Origin: Bryoerythrophyllum caledonicum
Taxonomy: Eukaryota > Streptophyta > Bryopsida > Pottiales > Pottiaceae
DNA: 64,000 nucleotides
Reading direction: 5' to 3'
Assembly (NCBI GenBank): GCA_963971425.1
Contig: OZ020516.1
Coordinates: forward strand, 15,178,593-15,242,592
Of this stretch, positions 35,025 to 44,460 are shown piece by piece. Made by a program: the position numbers and the translations under genes. Within the stretch, counting starts at the first letter, position 1, and each line of letters opens with the position of its first letter. A model generated the notes under the pieces. That model was not told where the DNA came from. It was given only the letters and a program-made list of their open reading frames with translations, and did not search any database.

Positions 35025-35227
35025 TGAAGTGGAGTATATGCAAATGGAATGCAAGATGAAAGCGTAGCATTTGTAACCATTTAGTATGTTGCGAAATTTG
35101 CATGTGCAATATAAATATAATGACATCTTTAAAGCATTGACCCATTTCTTGCATCTCTTTTGAAACATTGAAATTAGTTTGTAACATTTAAGATAATTCA
35201 ATTTGCAACATCAGAACTTTCCATGGT

Positions 35228-35430
35228 CCCTATTCGTGCGCGCCCAGCCTCAGAGCGCACGTGCGTGGTTTCCATTCGCGCGCGCATTGCCACTGTTCGT
35301 GCGCGCTCGGCTCCAAAGCATGCGCGCCCGGCCCCATTTGCACGCGCCCGGCGATTCTGTTCCTCCTCCCGAGACCATGATTGGTACGCGCGAGACCGTC
35401 CCATCTCGTACGCGAGCGGCCTACGGGGGG
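35228..35430 (+). repeat. GC-rich 21-bp array upstream of family copy 2
   Basis: Six successive 21-bp units from about 35,236 (TGCGCGCCCAGCC..., CGCGCGCATTGCC..., TGCGCGCTCGGCT..., TGCGCGCCCGGCC..., ACGCGCCCGGCGA...) keep exact register. Weaker ACGCGCGAGACC and ACGCGAGCGGCC units follow to about 35,425. Confidence 0.9.
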
Positions 35431-35444
35431 CATGTGCGCCTTGC

Positions 35445-35550
35445 TATAAGTTTGGGAATCGTGGCACAATAGGCCCACTTCCCAGGCGCTTTGGCCTACA
35501 ACTGCCACGTGGCGGCTGCTTGCTAAGCACTATTGGGAAGTGGGTCCGAG
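35445..35550 (+). promoter_or_regulatory. TATA box and conserved leader block of copy 2
   Basis: TATAAG at 35,445 lies 157 bp before ATG 35,602. The following block CACTTCCCAGGCGCTTTGGC...CTGCCACGTGGCGGCTGCTTG...TTGGGAAGTG (about 35,478-35,541) is matched in copy 3 at about 37,557-37,622. Its ends CACTTCCCA and TGGGAAGTG are inverted to each other. Confidence 0.65.
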
Positions 35551-35601
35551 TGTCTATTGACACCCTTTTACTCCCGGTGCCCCTTTACGCTAATTTCAAG
35601 C

Positions 35602-36555
35602 ATGGACTTAAGTGGGCCTTCTGAGATTCGGGCTTCCGAGAAGAAAATGAAGAAACGACAGCGTGATGCGGGACGAGTACGCAACCAAAAGCAGAAGAAA
35701 CGCATTCACATATTCATCGATGGTAAGCTGAACGCATTTCAAGGCTGGAGAGATGTACCAAGTCCGTGCACATTTACACAGTGTGCAAAGTACATTGCCT
35801 GGTGTCATTTGGGAAGAATGTGGCCGCATTCGCGGTATTCGTAACTTCGGAAATACGACAAAAGTAATTTAAATTACTGCACCAATGAAGTATTCAAAGA
35901 ACGGTGCATCGAAGCGTACCAGCACATCTACAACACGGCAAAAGTTCACCGGAACGAGGTGAATCTATCCATTTTACGTATGGTGTATGCTGAGATTATA
36001 CTTGGAATAGTAGTCGATTGGAGGATGATGGAAATACAACCAAACTCCAAGATGACACTAGTATCCACAGCGTCACTACCAATAGAGCGCAAGTTTCCGG
36101 GCGAAGCTCTAGGAAAAAATGCCAAGGAGGTTGAAGTTCCAAACGAAGAAGTCGTGTGGTCTGACACTTCCAGTGAGGACTCGGATACTGGGTGTGACCC
36201 AACTTATCGCAAGGAGATTGAAGGCTTTATTAAATGCCATTGGCTAGATTCTGCCCTCCAAGAAACACTGACAATTGGAGAAGATTCCGGCAAGGAAGAA
36301 TATCCAACTCAGATGGACGCGGTTGCATATGAGAACATCAATGAAAACCTAGAGTCTTCTGATGATGTTCCAATTGGACGAGAGGCTCATCTTCAACTTC
36401 TTGCTAAATATCAGCAGAGTTTACAGGAAAACAAGAATCTGGTAGAGAAAGCCAACCGCAACAAAGAAGAACTTCAAAAATTACGCGCTATACTCCAAGA
36501 AAAGGACAATCAAATCCAGGAATATGCGAAGTTGGTGTTTACTTTAAAGTCGTAG
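35602..36555 (+). pseudogene. Novel gene family, copy 2 (one nonsense codon)
   Basis: ATG 35,602 (MDLSGPSEIRASEKKMKKRQ) opens the same domain as copies 1 and 3: basic QKQKKRIHIF, then FQGWRDVPSPCTFTQCAKYIAWCHLG, RYS, a TAA at 35,842, and in the same frame NLNYCTNEVFKERCIEAYQHIYNTAKVHRNEVN and SILRMVYAEIILGIVVDWRMMEIQPNSKM. An acidic stretch (SDTSSEDSDTGCD) and a coiled-coil tail (LLAKYQQSLQENKNLVEKANRNKEELQKL) follow, with a natural stop at 36,553-36,555. Without the TAA the protein would be about 317 aa. The stop aligns with Leu in copy 3 and Ile in copy 1. Full-frame conservation over 950 bp with one nonsense codon suggests recent loss of function or a short intron at this point. Confidence 0.7.
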
Positions 36556-37425
36556 AATTTGATAGCAATGGAAGTAGTGCCATGAATGATAAACGGGCAA
36601 TTTTGTAACATTTTGAAATCATAGACCTTGTGAATTTTGTAAATTGCACTTCATTTGTAAATGGCTTTAGTTTGAAACAATATTGTTTATCTCTGACGTT
36701 AATCAAGTTTGTATGGTTCAGCATGTTTTATAATTTGGCAAGATGTAATAAAGTGAATGTTCTATACAGTCTTGTATACGTTTAAATTATATATTTGATG
36801 AATGTGTTATGATCTTCCATGATTGTACAACTTCATTCACCCTAGTCAATAAATTAAATTCACTTTTGTCTAATATTTGATAACCGACTACAATAGTCTA
36901 TAGTATCATCGAGAATTTTTTTGTAGTGGAATTTATATCATGTGTTGAAGAATATAACTTAAATTTTTGTCTCAAACATGTCAATCATAAGACTAAACAA
37001 TAAAAATCATGTTACTTTCTTGCATAATAAATGATTTGGGATGTAACAAAATCCACAATATTAATGCAACATTATTATTCTTGGTTGAATTATATGTAAC
37101 TAATTGCAACGGCCTTCCAAATGATAAGAGATGGCATTCTACCATACAAATTATCCATATTATATCTTAATATGAGTATAAGTTTGCCATACAAATCATT
37201 TTCCATGCTAATTGAAGGTACTAACTCTCCCCAAAAAATCATTAAGTAAGTATAAGTATTGTGTGCCTAAGTAAATAGAAGTATTGTATAAGTAAGTATA
37301 AATATTAAGTATTGTATGTATAAGTATAAGTATTGTATAAGTAAGTATAAGTTCAAGGACATTGGTTATAAGTAAGTAAGTATAAGTATTGTATGTCAAG
37401 TTCAAGGCACAAGTTCAAGGCACAC
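36556..37425. other. A/T-rich spacer between copies 2 and 3
   Basis: No gene is seen. The part after the copy 2 stop contains repeated TTTTGTAAC phrases also present after copies 1 and 3, probably 3' untranslated sequence. A TAAGTATAAGTATTGTA short tandem repeat lies at 37,245-37,400. Confidence 0.45.
37245..37400. repeat. AAGTATAAGTATTGTAT short tandem repeat
   Basis: Irregular tandem units built from AAGTA, TAAGTATT and GTAT fill this stretch. Confidence 0.8.
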
Positions 37426-37429
37426 CCCT

Positions 37430-37512
37430 CTCGCTTACGCACGCAGCCCTCTCACGCACGCGCCCAGCCCTCTCGCGTACGCGTGCCTCTTGGTCGTATG
37501 CGCCCGCCATAG
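37430..37512 (+). repeat. Short GC-rich 21-bp array upstream of family copy 3
   Basis: Units ACGCACGCAGCCCTCTC, ACGCGCCCAGCCCTCTC and ACGCGTGCCTCTTGG follow at 21-bp spacing, then GCGCCCGCC. It is the shortest array of the set. Confidence 0.8.
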
Positions 37513-37525
37513 GTCACTAATTTAC

Positions 37526-37625
37526 TATAAATATTAGATTTCAAAGTTACGGACCCCACTTCCTAGGCACTTTGGTCTGCAACTGCCATGTGGCGGCTAC
37601 TTGCTTGGCACTTTTGGGAAGTTTT
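37526..37625 (+). promoter_or_regulatory. TATA box and conserved leader block of copy 3
   Basis: TATAAAT at 37,526 lies 160 bp before ATG 37,686, against 157 bp in copy 2. The block CACTTCCTAGGCACTTTGG...CTGCCATGTGGCGGCTACTTG...TTGGGAAGT matches copy 2 closely, so the promoter region was duplicated with the gene. Confidence 0.65.
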
Positions 37626-37685
37626 TTACGGTGTCTATTGATACCTTTGTATTTCGCCACCTTCGTATTCCTCCACCTCGTCACC

Positions 37686-38612
37686 ATGGATTCTGGACAA
37701 CCATCTACTACTAGCAGTCCCCACGGAAAACAACAACGTGATTTTCGTCACGCACGCTAAAAGCAGAAGAAGCGCCTTCACGTATTGATGGATGAGAAGA
37801 TGAAGGCATTTTCTGGTTGGGAGGCAGTTCCAATTCCATGGACATTTGCACAATGTGCAAAATACATTGGATGATGTCATTTGGGGCACCTGTGGCCATA
37901 CTCGCGGTATTCTCTAATGCGACGTACAACTAGGGCCAACTTGGGGTACTGCACCAATGAGTTCTTCAAGGAGCGTTGCATCCAAGCGTACCAGCACATT
38001 TATGACGAGGCGAAAGTGCGCCGCAACTCGGTAAATATTTCCATTTTACGGATGGTTTACACGGAGGTGGTACTTGGCGTATTGGTTGATTGGAGGACAA
38101 TGGAAATCCAAACACACTCCAAGATGGCGCCAGTCATTGGATTAACAATACCGTTTGTGCGGAAGTTTTCAAGAGAAGGTCTCGGGAAAACAATGGAAAT
38201 TGAACCTTCGAATCAAAAAATCGAGTGGTCCGCGTCTTCATCTGACGACTCAAATACTGGATGTCATCAGTCTAAGCGTAGGCAACAAGAATTGTCCATC
38301 GTATCAGGCTTGAACCCTAAACCGTCGGTTTCACAACAAGACGGAGATGCCACGAAGACGGATGCGGTACCTGAGAAGGGCGTGGATAATAAAAAAAAGT
38401 CTACGAAGGGTGATTGGGTGAGTCGTGACGATTATCTTCGAGTTGTGAAGCGACTAAAAGAAAGCTTGAACGTAATTGAGGATCTAGGAGAAGAGCTCGA
38501 TGAGAAGGATAATGAAGTTGCGAAATGTCTTGAAGAAATTCAAGACTTGAAGGCACAAGTTCGGGAGAAAGACAATCTTCTTTCATTTTTTACTAGCTTT
38601 AGGGGAGTTTAG
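37686..38612 (+). pseudogene. Novel gene family, copy 3 (two nonsense codons)
   Basis: ATG 37,686 (MDSGQPSTTSSPHGKQQRD) starts the frame. TAA at 37,758 falls where copy 2 has Gln in NQKQKKR, and TGA at 37,873 falls where copies 1 and 2 have Trp in (E/A)WCHL. Both fit C-to-T or G-to-A changes. The frame is otherwise unbroken: FSGWEAVPIPWTFAQCAKYI, HLGHLWPYSRYSLMRRTTRANLGYC, FFKERCIQAYQHIYDEAKVRRNSVN, SILRMVYTEVVLGVLVDWRTMEIQ. Then come an acidic Ser/Asp stretch and a C-terminal coiled coil (LKESLNVIEDLGEELDEKDNEV...EIQDLKAQVREKDNLL) and a natural stop. From 37,881 on, 243 codons are open. It resembles copy 2 more than copy 1. Confidence 0.7.
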
Positions 38613-38837
38613 AACTACAACAGTGCTAGAAATGTACATAGAGCAATGTTGAAACGTTTTGGAACAAGAGCTTTCTACAATTTTGTAACTGCCATTTAAT
38701 ATTGAGCGATATTTTGTATATTTAATAAAAGCTTGTAAATTGAGTGGCATCATGTATATTTAGTGGATTTTTATGAGATGTTTTACATATCTAAATGTTA
38801 AGTGTTGCAATGTTTCAATATACCGTCGAATTAGTGC

Positions 38838-38985
38838 GCATGCCCCAACATTGTGCGCGCCCGGCCCTAGAGCGTACACGCACGGCCCCACAGCGTGCGC
38901 TTTCGGCTGGAAGCGTGTGCGTTCGGACCACAGCGTGCGTGCTCGGCCCCCCTTGTGCGCGCCTGGCCTGAGATGCTCCGGCTCC
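38838..38985 (+). repeat. GC-rich 20-21-bp array upstream of the hAT gene
   Basis: About seven units (GTGCGCATGCCCC, GCGCGCCCGGCCC, ACACGCACGGCCC, GCGCTTTCGGCTG, GTGCGTTCGGACC, GCGTGCTCGGCCC, GCGCGCCTGGCC) recur every 20-21 bp in the same orientation as the arrays at 31.7, 35.2 and 37.4 kb. Confidence 0.9.
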
Positions 38986-38990
38986 AGCAC

Positions 38991-38998
38991 TATATAAG
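38991..38998 (+). promoter_or_regulatory. TATA box (TATATAAG) of the hAT gene
   Basis: CACTATATAAGAACC directly follows the GC-rich array, 197 bp before ATG 39,188. Confidence 0.65.
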
Positions 38999-39187
38999 AA
39001 CCATATGCAATGTGCTTGACTCACCTCACATCCTTGGCCTCGTGTCCTGGAACTCCTTATTGGGCTCCTTGCATGAATCTACAAGTTTGTGAGTGACCTT
39101 TGGGTCCACATTTTCTATGCACACACAATTTCCTATTACTTTTGGCGGATTCTCTTTGGCACAACATTGCGCGCCAATTTTATTGTG

Positions 39188-40409
39188 ATGTCGTCTCAAC
39201 AAAGGGCTCAAACGAAGGAGTGGGCCCCATGGTACACATTTAACAAGAAGGATCAAGTGACATGTGTTTGGTGCAATTACACGTTCGCATACAAACGTGG
39301 GAGGTGCATGTCACACTATGAGTATCCACAATGGACGAAGACTTCGTGCACTAAGGCCCCAGCAGCTGTTAAGGCCCGTTTTAAAAGATGCGGGAATATT
39401 ATTCCTACTAGGATGACAGAGGCGGAGATCATTGGCCTTCCTAGCGCACCAACAACATGTTCCACTGAACCTTGTTCTAGCCAATCCATCCAACAAGGTA
39501 GTTTCTTGGAAACTTGAAATGAGGAGAACACGCAGTCTACAAATCCTCTAAGCCAAGCAGCATCATCAACACCAAGATCTGTACGACAATAGAGCTTTTC
39601 AGAGGCTTACCAAATAGAAAAACGAAAAGAGTTGGACGAATTATGGGCACATTTTTTTTATGAAGCAAACGTTGCATTCAACGTGGTTAGACATCCGGCC
39701 TTCATCAAGGCCACCCTCGCAACGTCAAAGGCGGGTTTCGATTATACACCGCCATCGTACAATGCCATGAGGACGACATACATTGAGCCTCTAAAAAAAA
39801 GTGAAAGACCTTGTGGACAAGAAGACCGGCGTAGATATTGCCAAGTATGGAGCAACAATATGCTCGGACGGGTGGGACAATGTTACACGTCGCCCTCTCA
39901 TGAATATCATGCTCGTATGTCCAATGGGTGATATCTTCTTGGGGTCTATAGACACCACGGGTATGAAGAAATCTACGGCAGATATAGAGGACCAATTGAA
40001 AAGTTTTATCCGTATGGTTGGACAATTGAATGTGGTCCAAGTGTGCACCAATAATGCTTCAAACATGTTGGGGGTAATGAAGAAGGTCAACGATGAGTAC
40101 CCGCACATATATACTCAAGGGTGTTGTGCACATATTTTGGACCTCCTCCTCGAGGACTGGGGGAAGGAAGACATATTTGCAGACCTCGTTGAGAAGACGA
40201 AACAGATTGCATTGTATATCCAGAACCACCATGTGCCCATGGCCCTTTTTCGTCGATTTTTGCCAAAATTGTCTCTGTTGTGGCCAGCAGCAACAAGGTT
40301 TGCATGCAATTACATAATGATCCATCGTCTGTTGGAAGTGAAGAATGCCCTGGAAATGGTTGTGATAGACCCAACATGGATATCTGTAGAAGAGAATTTT
40401 ATCTTGTAA
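39188..40409 (+). pseudogene. hAT-type transposase (BED finger + DUF659), broken
   Basis: hAT transposases cut and paste DNA through an RNase-H-like domain. ATG 39,188 (MSSQQRAQTKEW) gives a BED-like zinc finger, CVWCNYTFAYKRGRCMSHY. Stops at 39,515 (TGA) and about 39,590 (TAG) are in frame with DELWAHFFYEANVAFNVVRHPAF and YNAMRTTYIEPLKK. A one-base shift in an A8 run near 39,795 moves to VKDLVDKKTGVDIAKYGATICSDGWDNV, PLMNIMLVCPMGDIFLGSIDTTG, VQVCTNNASNMLGV and QGCCAHILDLLLEDWGK, which are DUF659 hallmarks including the T-D/N-N and C-x-A-H-x-L blocks. It ends at 40,409 without a C-terminal hATC dimerisation domain. Its GC-rich array and TATA box link it to the gene family to its left. Confidence 0.85.
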
Positions 40410-42340
40410 TGAAATAACAATCCAAGATAATTCCCTAGTGGGGGATCTAGGAGAGGCTAAATCAGTCTATCGTTAAATAACTAAGGTCATATGTTAGATA
40501 GGAATGTCGTTTATGTTACAACTTGCTTAGGATAGCGTATAATCCATTATTGGTGTTTTAATTATCCCTTGTGCTTTTCCCGTGAGTGCACACTACACTC
40601 TTACAGTCAATTAGTGTTTAAGCATACAATTGTGGTTAGGTAGGTTCTTTCATCTAATAGGACACAAATAGTCTTGACACGTGGTTTTGTGTGTGATACA
40701 ATTTGTCTTGCACAATTTATCTTTAATCCTAATTACTAGGTTCCTTAATTATTATGTTCCCATTTATCTTATCTACTCTACTTTGCCATGGGTTTCAGAG
40801 ATAAGGTTTCTATCCTGACTTCCCACTTGCGCTCCTCTGGTCAACCTCCAAAGTTAATCATTCCAAACCGCCTGCCAAAGCATCCATTTCTGAAAACACT
40901 AGTCAACCATTAAATCTTATATCTTCTTTAATGGTCACTCGGATTATATCTATAATCTATGAATCCTTTTACTAACATTATATTATGGCAAATGGTCTTG
41001 TTTTATGTCTCTACTCATTAGACATAATTCTATAGATAATTATTTATTTTAATTTAGCTTGACTTAATGTACACTGGATCAAATTTAAAAGGAAATTCTT
41101 TCCCAACTCATGACAACATGGTCACTTCATAACTCCTCCATACTAGCTAGGCCCACTCATGGCTTCACAATCTTAACTTTCAATAGTTACTATCTTATCT
41201 CTCACATATACCTTTACTATTTGTCATGTTTTCCTTCACATGATCTTTTAACACTTCTCTTCATACTACAATGACATAACTCTTAATTGAGGAAATTACT
41301 ATGGTTCATTTTATATTACGCTCAAGGGTGATCAATCCTTATCTCATTTATAAACGTAATTTCTCTCAACATTAATTATATAATTTAGTGTGACACAACC
41401 TCACTTGTACTATTCATCTTAAATTTCTACCATTGCTCTCAGTAGGTTAAAGTTTTTATATTTACCAAAGCCATACAAGACTATTAGTCGCTTCAACAAT
41501 ATATTTTAACCATTCTTTGTTTACATGGATATCACAAATTATCAGTTGAATCTTTCGACAAATGGTTCAATAATCTATTAAGGTATGACACTGGATTGCC
41601 TTAATTATGTCACTCAACAAATTGCCTCTATTATGTTCACTTCACTTCCATTTTAATGATTTACAAAGTGTTATGGGAGTTTGTGCTGAGTTTGTGTCAG
41701 TGAGACAATTCGTCCGTAACGAGGAAAGGTCCTCAGAATAATTGTCTAATCACATAATTGCACTGGTCTGGGTTTTCGTGCAACATTCAACACTGTCGGA
41801 TTAATTTAAGATTGTACAATTGAACACAATCTTTCAATATTGATTCCATCGACAATTTGTCACATCACTCCATGTTGTCAGACATCAATCTCCTACATCA
41901 GATCACTCAGCATGCAGAATTGACAATTAGTCCAGTAAACGAAGCTAGACTTGTATTCCAAAAATTGAGCACTACATACACCAGGCTAGGACACACACTT
42001 GAGCATAAAAATGTGGCGTGTTCACCTTCATCAGAAGGCGTTTTATCATTCCTCTATGACTATTGGTATCTTGGGATCCTAACTATAAAACTTGTAACTA
42101 CCGAAACTACCATGGTGTCTATTCATATCTCAGCCGCCATTAACCATCGACTACTAGTTTTCACACTATCCAAAAGATAAGGTAAAAGTTCACAGTTTAT
42201 ATGATCATTTGTAAACTAACGTTCTATCTTTACCCTGTTCTCATTGGAAAGACAATTTGTCACTAAAAAACAAAATTTCCTTACTACATAGCCCTCTCCT
42301 AATCTGTTTGACGTCCTCGTCAAACCTAAGGATAAGGTGC
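40410..42340. other. A/T-rich gene-free stretch
   Basis: No coding sequence is supported. Composition and the GTTATGGGAGTTTGTGCTGAG... region near 41,670 suggest decayed retroelement sequence, but no LTR pair was found. It contains four copies of the GACAATTnGTC motif. Confidence 0.4.
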
Positions 42341-43196
42341 AGTGTCAGCCATCGACAAATTGTCTTCTTCGGTTGTGCCGACTGGTACTCCTAGTGCCGT
42401 GGCTGGTAAAGATATTTACGCCGCGCCTCCTTTCTCTGATTGTCTGACCTCGCATCTTGGACTTGCTGTTTTGATACAGCCCGGCGTATGTCCTCGTCTT
42501 CTTTCACCAGGGCTGGATTCTTCGTTGCTTGGTACTATAGACAGCGCGAAAATGGATTCTTCCTTGTAGCGCTCATTTCGTTGATCAAGCTGGGGTGTAC
42601 ACCTGCAATGAAGTGGGTGATAGCCATTACCTCGACAATTCGTTTCCACCTCGCTCCGCGGTATTGAAGCTTCAGCAAGAGCAGGAATTCAGGTCGTGCC
42701 GGGTCAAAGACATTAACATCCACGTGCAGCTTGAATTGTTCGCATCATTTGGCCAAGACACCACAAAAATACGCCGCCCTGAAGCATACAGGATCTTGGT
42801 GCTCCTTCTGTTGATCATGAAAGATTTTATACGATTGGGCACATGTTTGCCACGTCTGCAGGTCACCACTTATCTTAGGCCAGTTGTAATTGATCAAGTC
42901 GATTTGTGCCTCCGGATTCCATTTGCATCGTCGCGGTCAGTTGCAAAACCTCGAATCCGTCTATATTGCTATGGGAATTAAAGTAGGGTGCCAGTCCGTG
43001 GACATCTCCCGATACAATATGTCTGAAGCGCCCGCACACGTCGTAGTTAGACCATAGTCTTCAACAATCCACTCTATCGCCTTCCAGCTCGCTATATATT
43101 GCTCCTCAACTTCCTTCGAGTCAAACAGCTCCTTCATGTTCCCCAAATACTTCATCTTAAGTATAGATCCCATTTTCGGGGGATCGACAATTAGTC
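41703..43196. repeat. Iterated near-palindrome GACAATTnGTC
   Basis: GACAATTCGTC (41,703), GACAATTTGTC (41,851), GACAATTAGTC (41,922), GACAATTTGTC (42,251), GACAAATTGTC (42,354, a perfect palindrome apart from the centre), GACAATTCGTT (42,633) and GACAATTAGTC (43,186). The last and third copies share CAG after the motif. Spacing is irregular (71-553 bp). Confidence 0.8.
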
Positions 43197-44460
43197 CAGC
43201 AACCAGTGTAGATTGGTAAGGTCGAGGCATAATATGAAATGCCGTTGCACTCTGCAGCATCAGTCGGGGAAGGTTATTGGTGGTGAGTTTTTTAGCCATC
43301 TGCTGCAGCCGGAGAATCGCCTTATCTGCTGTATATACGTAGTGATTGGCTGTTAGTTCTCCTCGCATAGCCTAGCTCTCCCGCTCCAACACGCAGCTTA
43401 AAGATGCGCGTATTGTTCTGACATCCTGAGTTTTGACCAATAGTCCCTCCACCTCTTTCAGCCAAGCCTGAAATTCCTCCGGCTATAGGTCCTTAGTAGT
43501 GACCTGGATCCATCTCTCCTGATAATTCGCCATGTTGATGGTTCGAGTGTCCTCCATGGAATGATCCAGCTGTCGTCTTCGCTCGATTTGCAGCTCCAAG
43601 TCCAAATAATAAAGTAAAGCTCTAGCGCCCACATCTCCCATGACCACTAGTACCTGCTTCAGGTCTTCAATGTTCAAGTCTTGGCGAGCTAAAATTTCAG
43701 CCAAGAGGTTTTGCTTCTCCATCTTTACTGCCACCGTCCATACTTCTCGAAATTGTTCAGAGTCGAGGATAGAGCCTCGCTCCAACTCCGTCATTACCAG
43801 AAATATGTTACGTTGCAGCTCATAAGTACGATATAAGGAAAAAGAAGGTGGACTCCTGGCATCCATCAACCATATCTTCTCCTTCAGCCTATCCTCCTTC
43901 TTTTGCAACTTCTCCATTTGGTCATACAATTGGTCATTGCAAACCGCCATCTCTCTAAGATCCTCCTGCAGGCTGTGATGCTCTTCGGACTGGTAGCTAC
44001 AGCCACCACTCTTTTCTGACACCATTAACCTTGGAATATTGGTCTGGTCAGTCAGTCGGAGCTGTAAGTCCCGAATCGCTTTTTCTAGCTGCAATTTGTC
44101 TTTCTGGTGATCACCTGCGGCTTTCTTCATGTCTTGAAGCATCGTGTTTACCTCCGCAACCTCCCGCTCCTTAATGACCAACTTCTCCAACAAGTTGTCA
44201 TAAGAGGTTACCTTCATCTTCATTTCTTCAGTATTAGCTTCAGCTCGGGCTTGGTCTCGCTCCTGCTGCAATAGACTAATGGTTTTCTGATACTCATTAA
44301 TCTCCTTTTGATTCTTTTCCAATCGAAAGATCTGTTTGGAATTGTCTCTAGAGAGGAACCGAAACTTTTGGCAAGAGATACTGCCGAGTGAAAAAGGCGT
44401 AATAAAACTGCTGTAGTAGCAATACTTAATTCTGTTAGCAAACACCATAAGCATGAGATC
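42421..44460 (-). pseudogene. Coiled-coil protein relic in one frame with several stops
   Basis: I do not recognise this gene. One minus-strand frame is open from about 44,517 to 43,483, then continues in the same register through TAG codons at about 43,483 and 43,370, an open part to 42,961, and further stops down to about 42,420, with no frameshift seen. The first part is strongly coiled coil (FRLEKNQKEINEYQKTISLL, KEREVAEVNTMLQDMKKAAG, DQLYDQMEKLQKKEDRLKEK). The rest is mixed (LYRTYELQRNIFLVMTELER, LRLQQMAKKLTTNNLPRLML, WKAIEWIVEDYGL). The N-terminal ~60 codons upstream of KQIFRLEKNQ are antisense to the copia gag, so the true start is lost where copia was joined. It may be a gag-like or other transposon gene. 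Confidence 0.5.

Noticed and set aside
29826..40409. Integrated giant-virus segment
   Set aside because: No hallmark virus genes (capsid, packaging ATPase, polymerase) are visible, and a hAT transposase and MITE-like arrays point to transposons. Kept only as a remote alternative.
40410..42340. 5' LTR of the copia element
   Set aside because: No sequence here repeats downstream of the copia RNase H region, and gag is truncated before any LTR could be reached.
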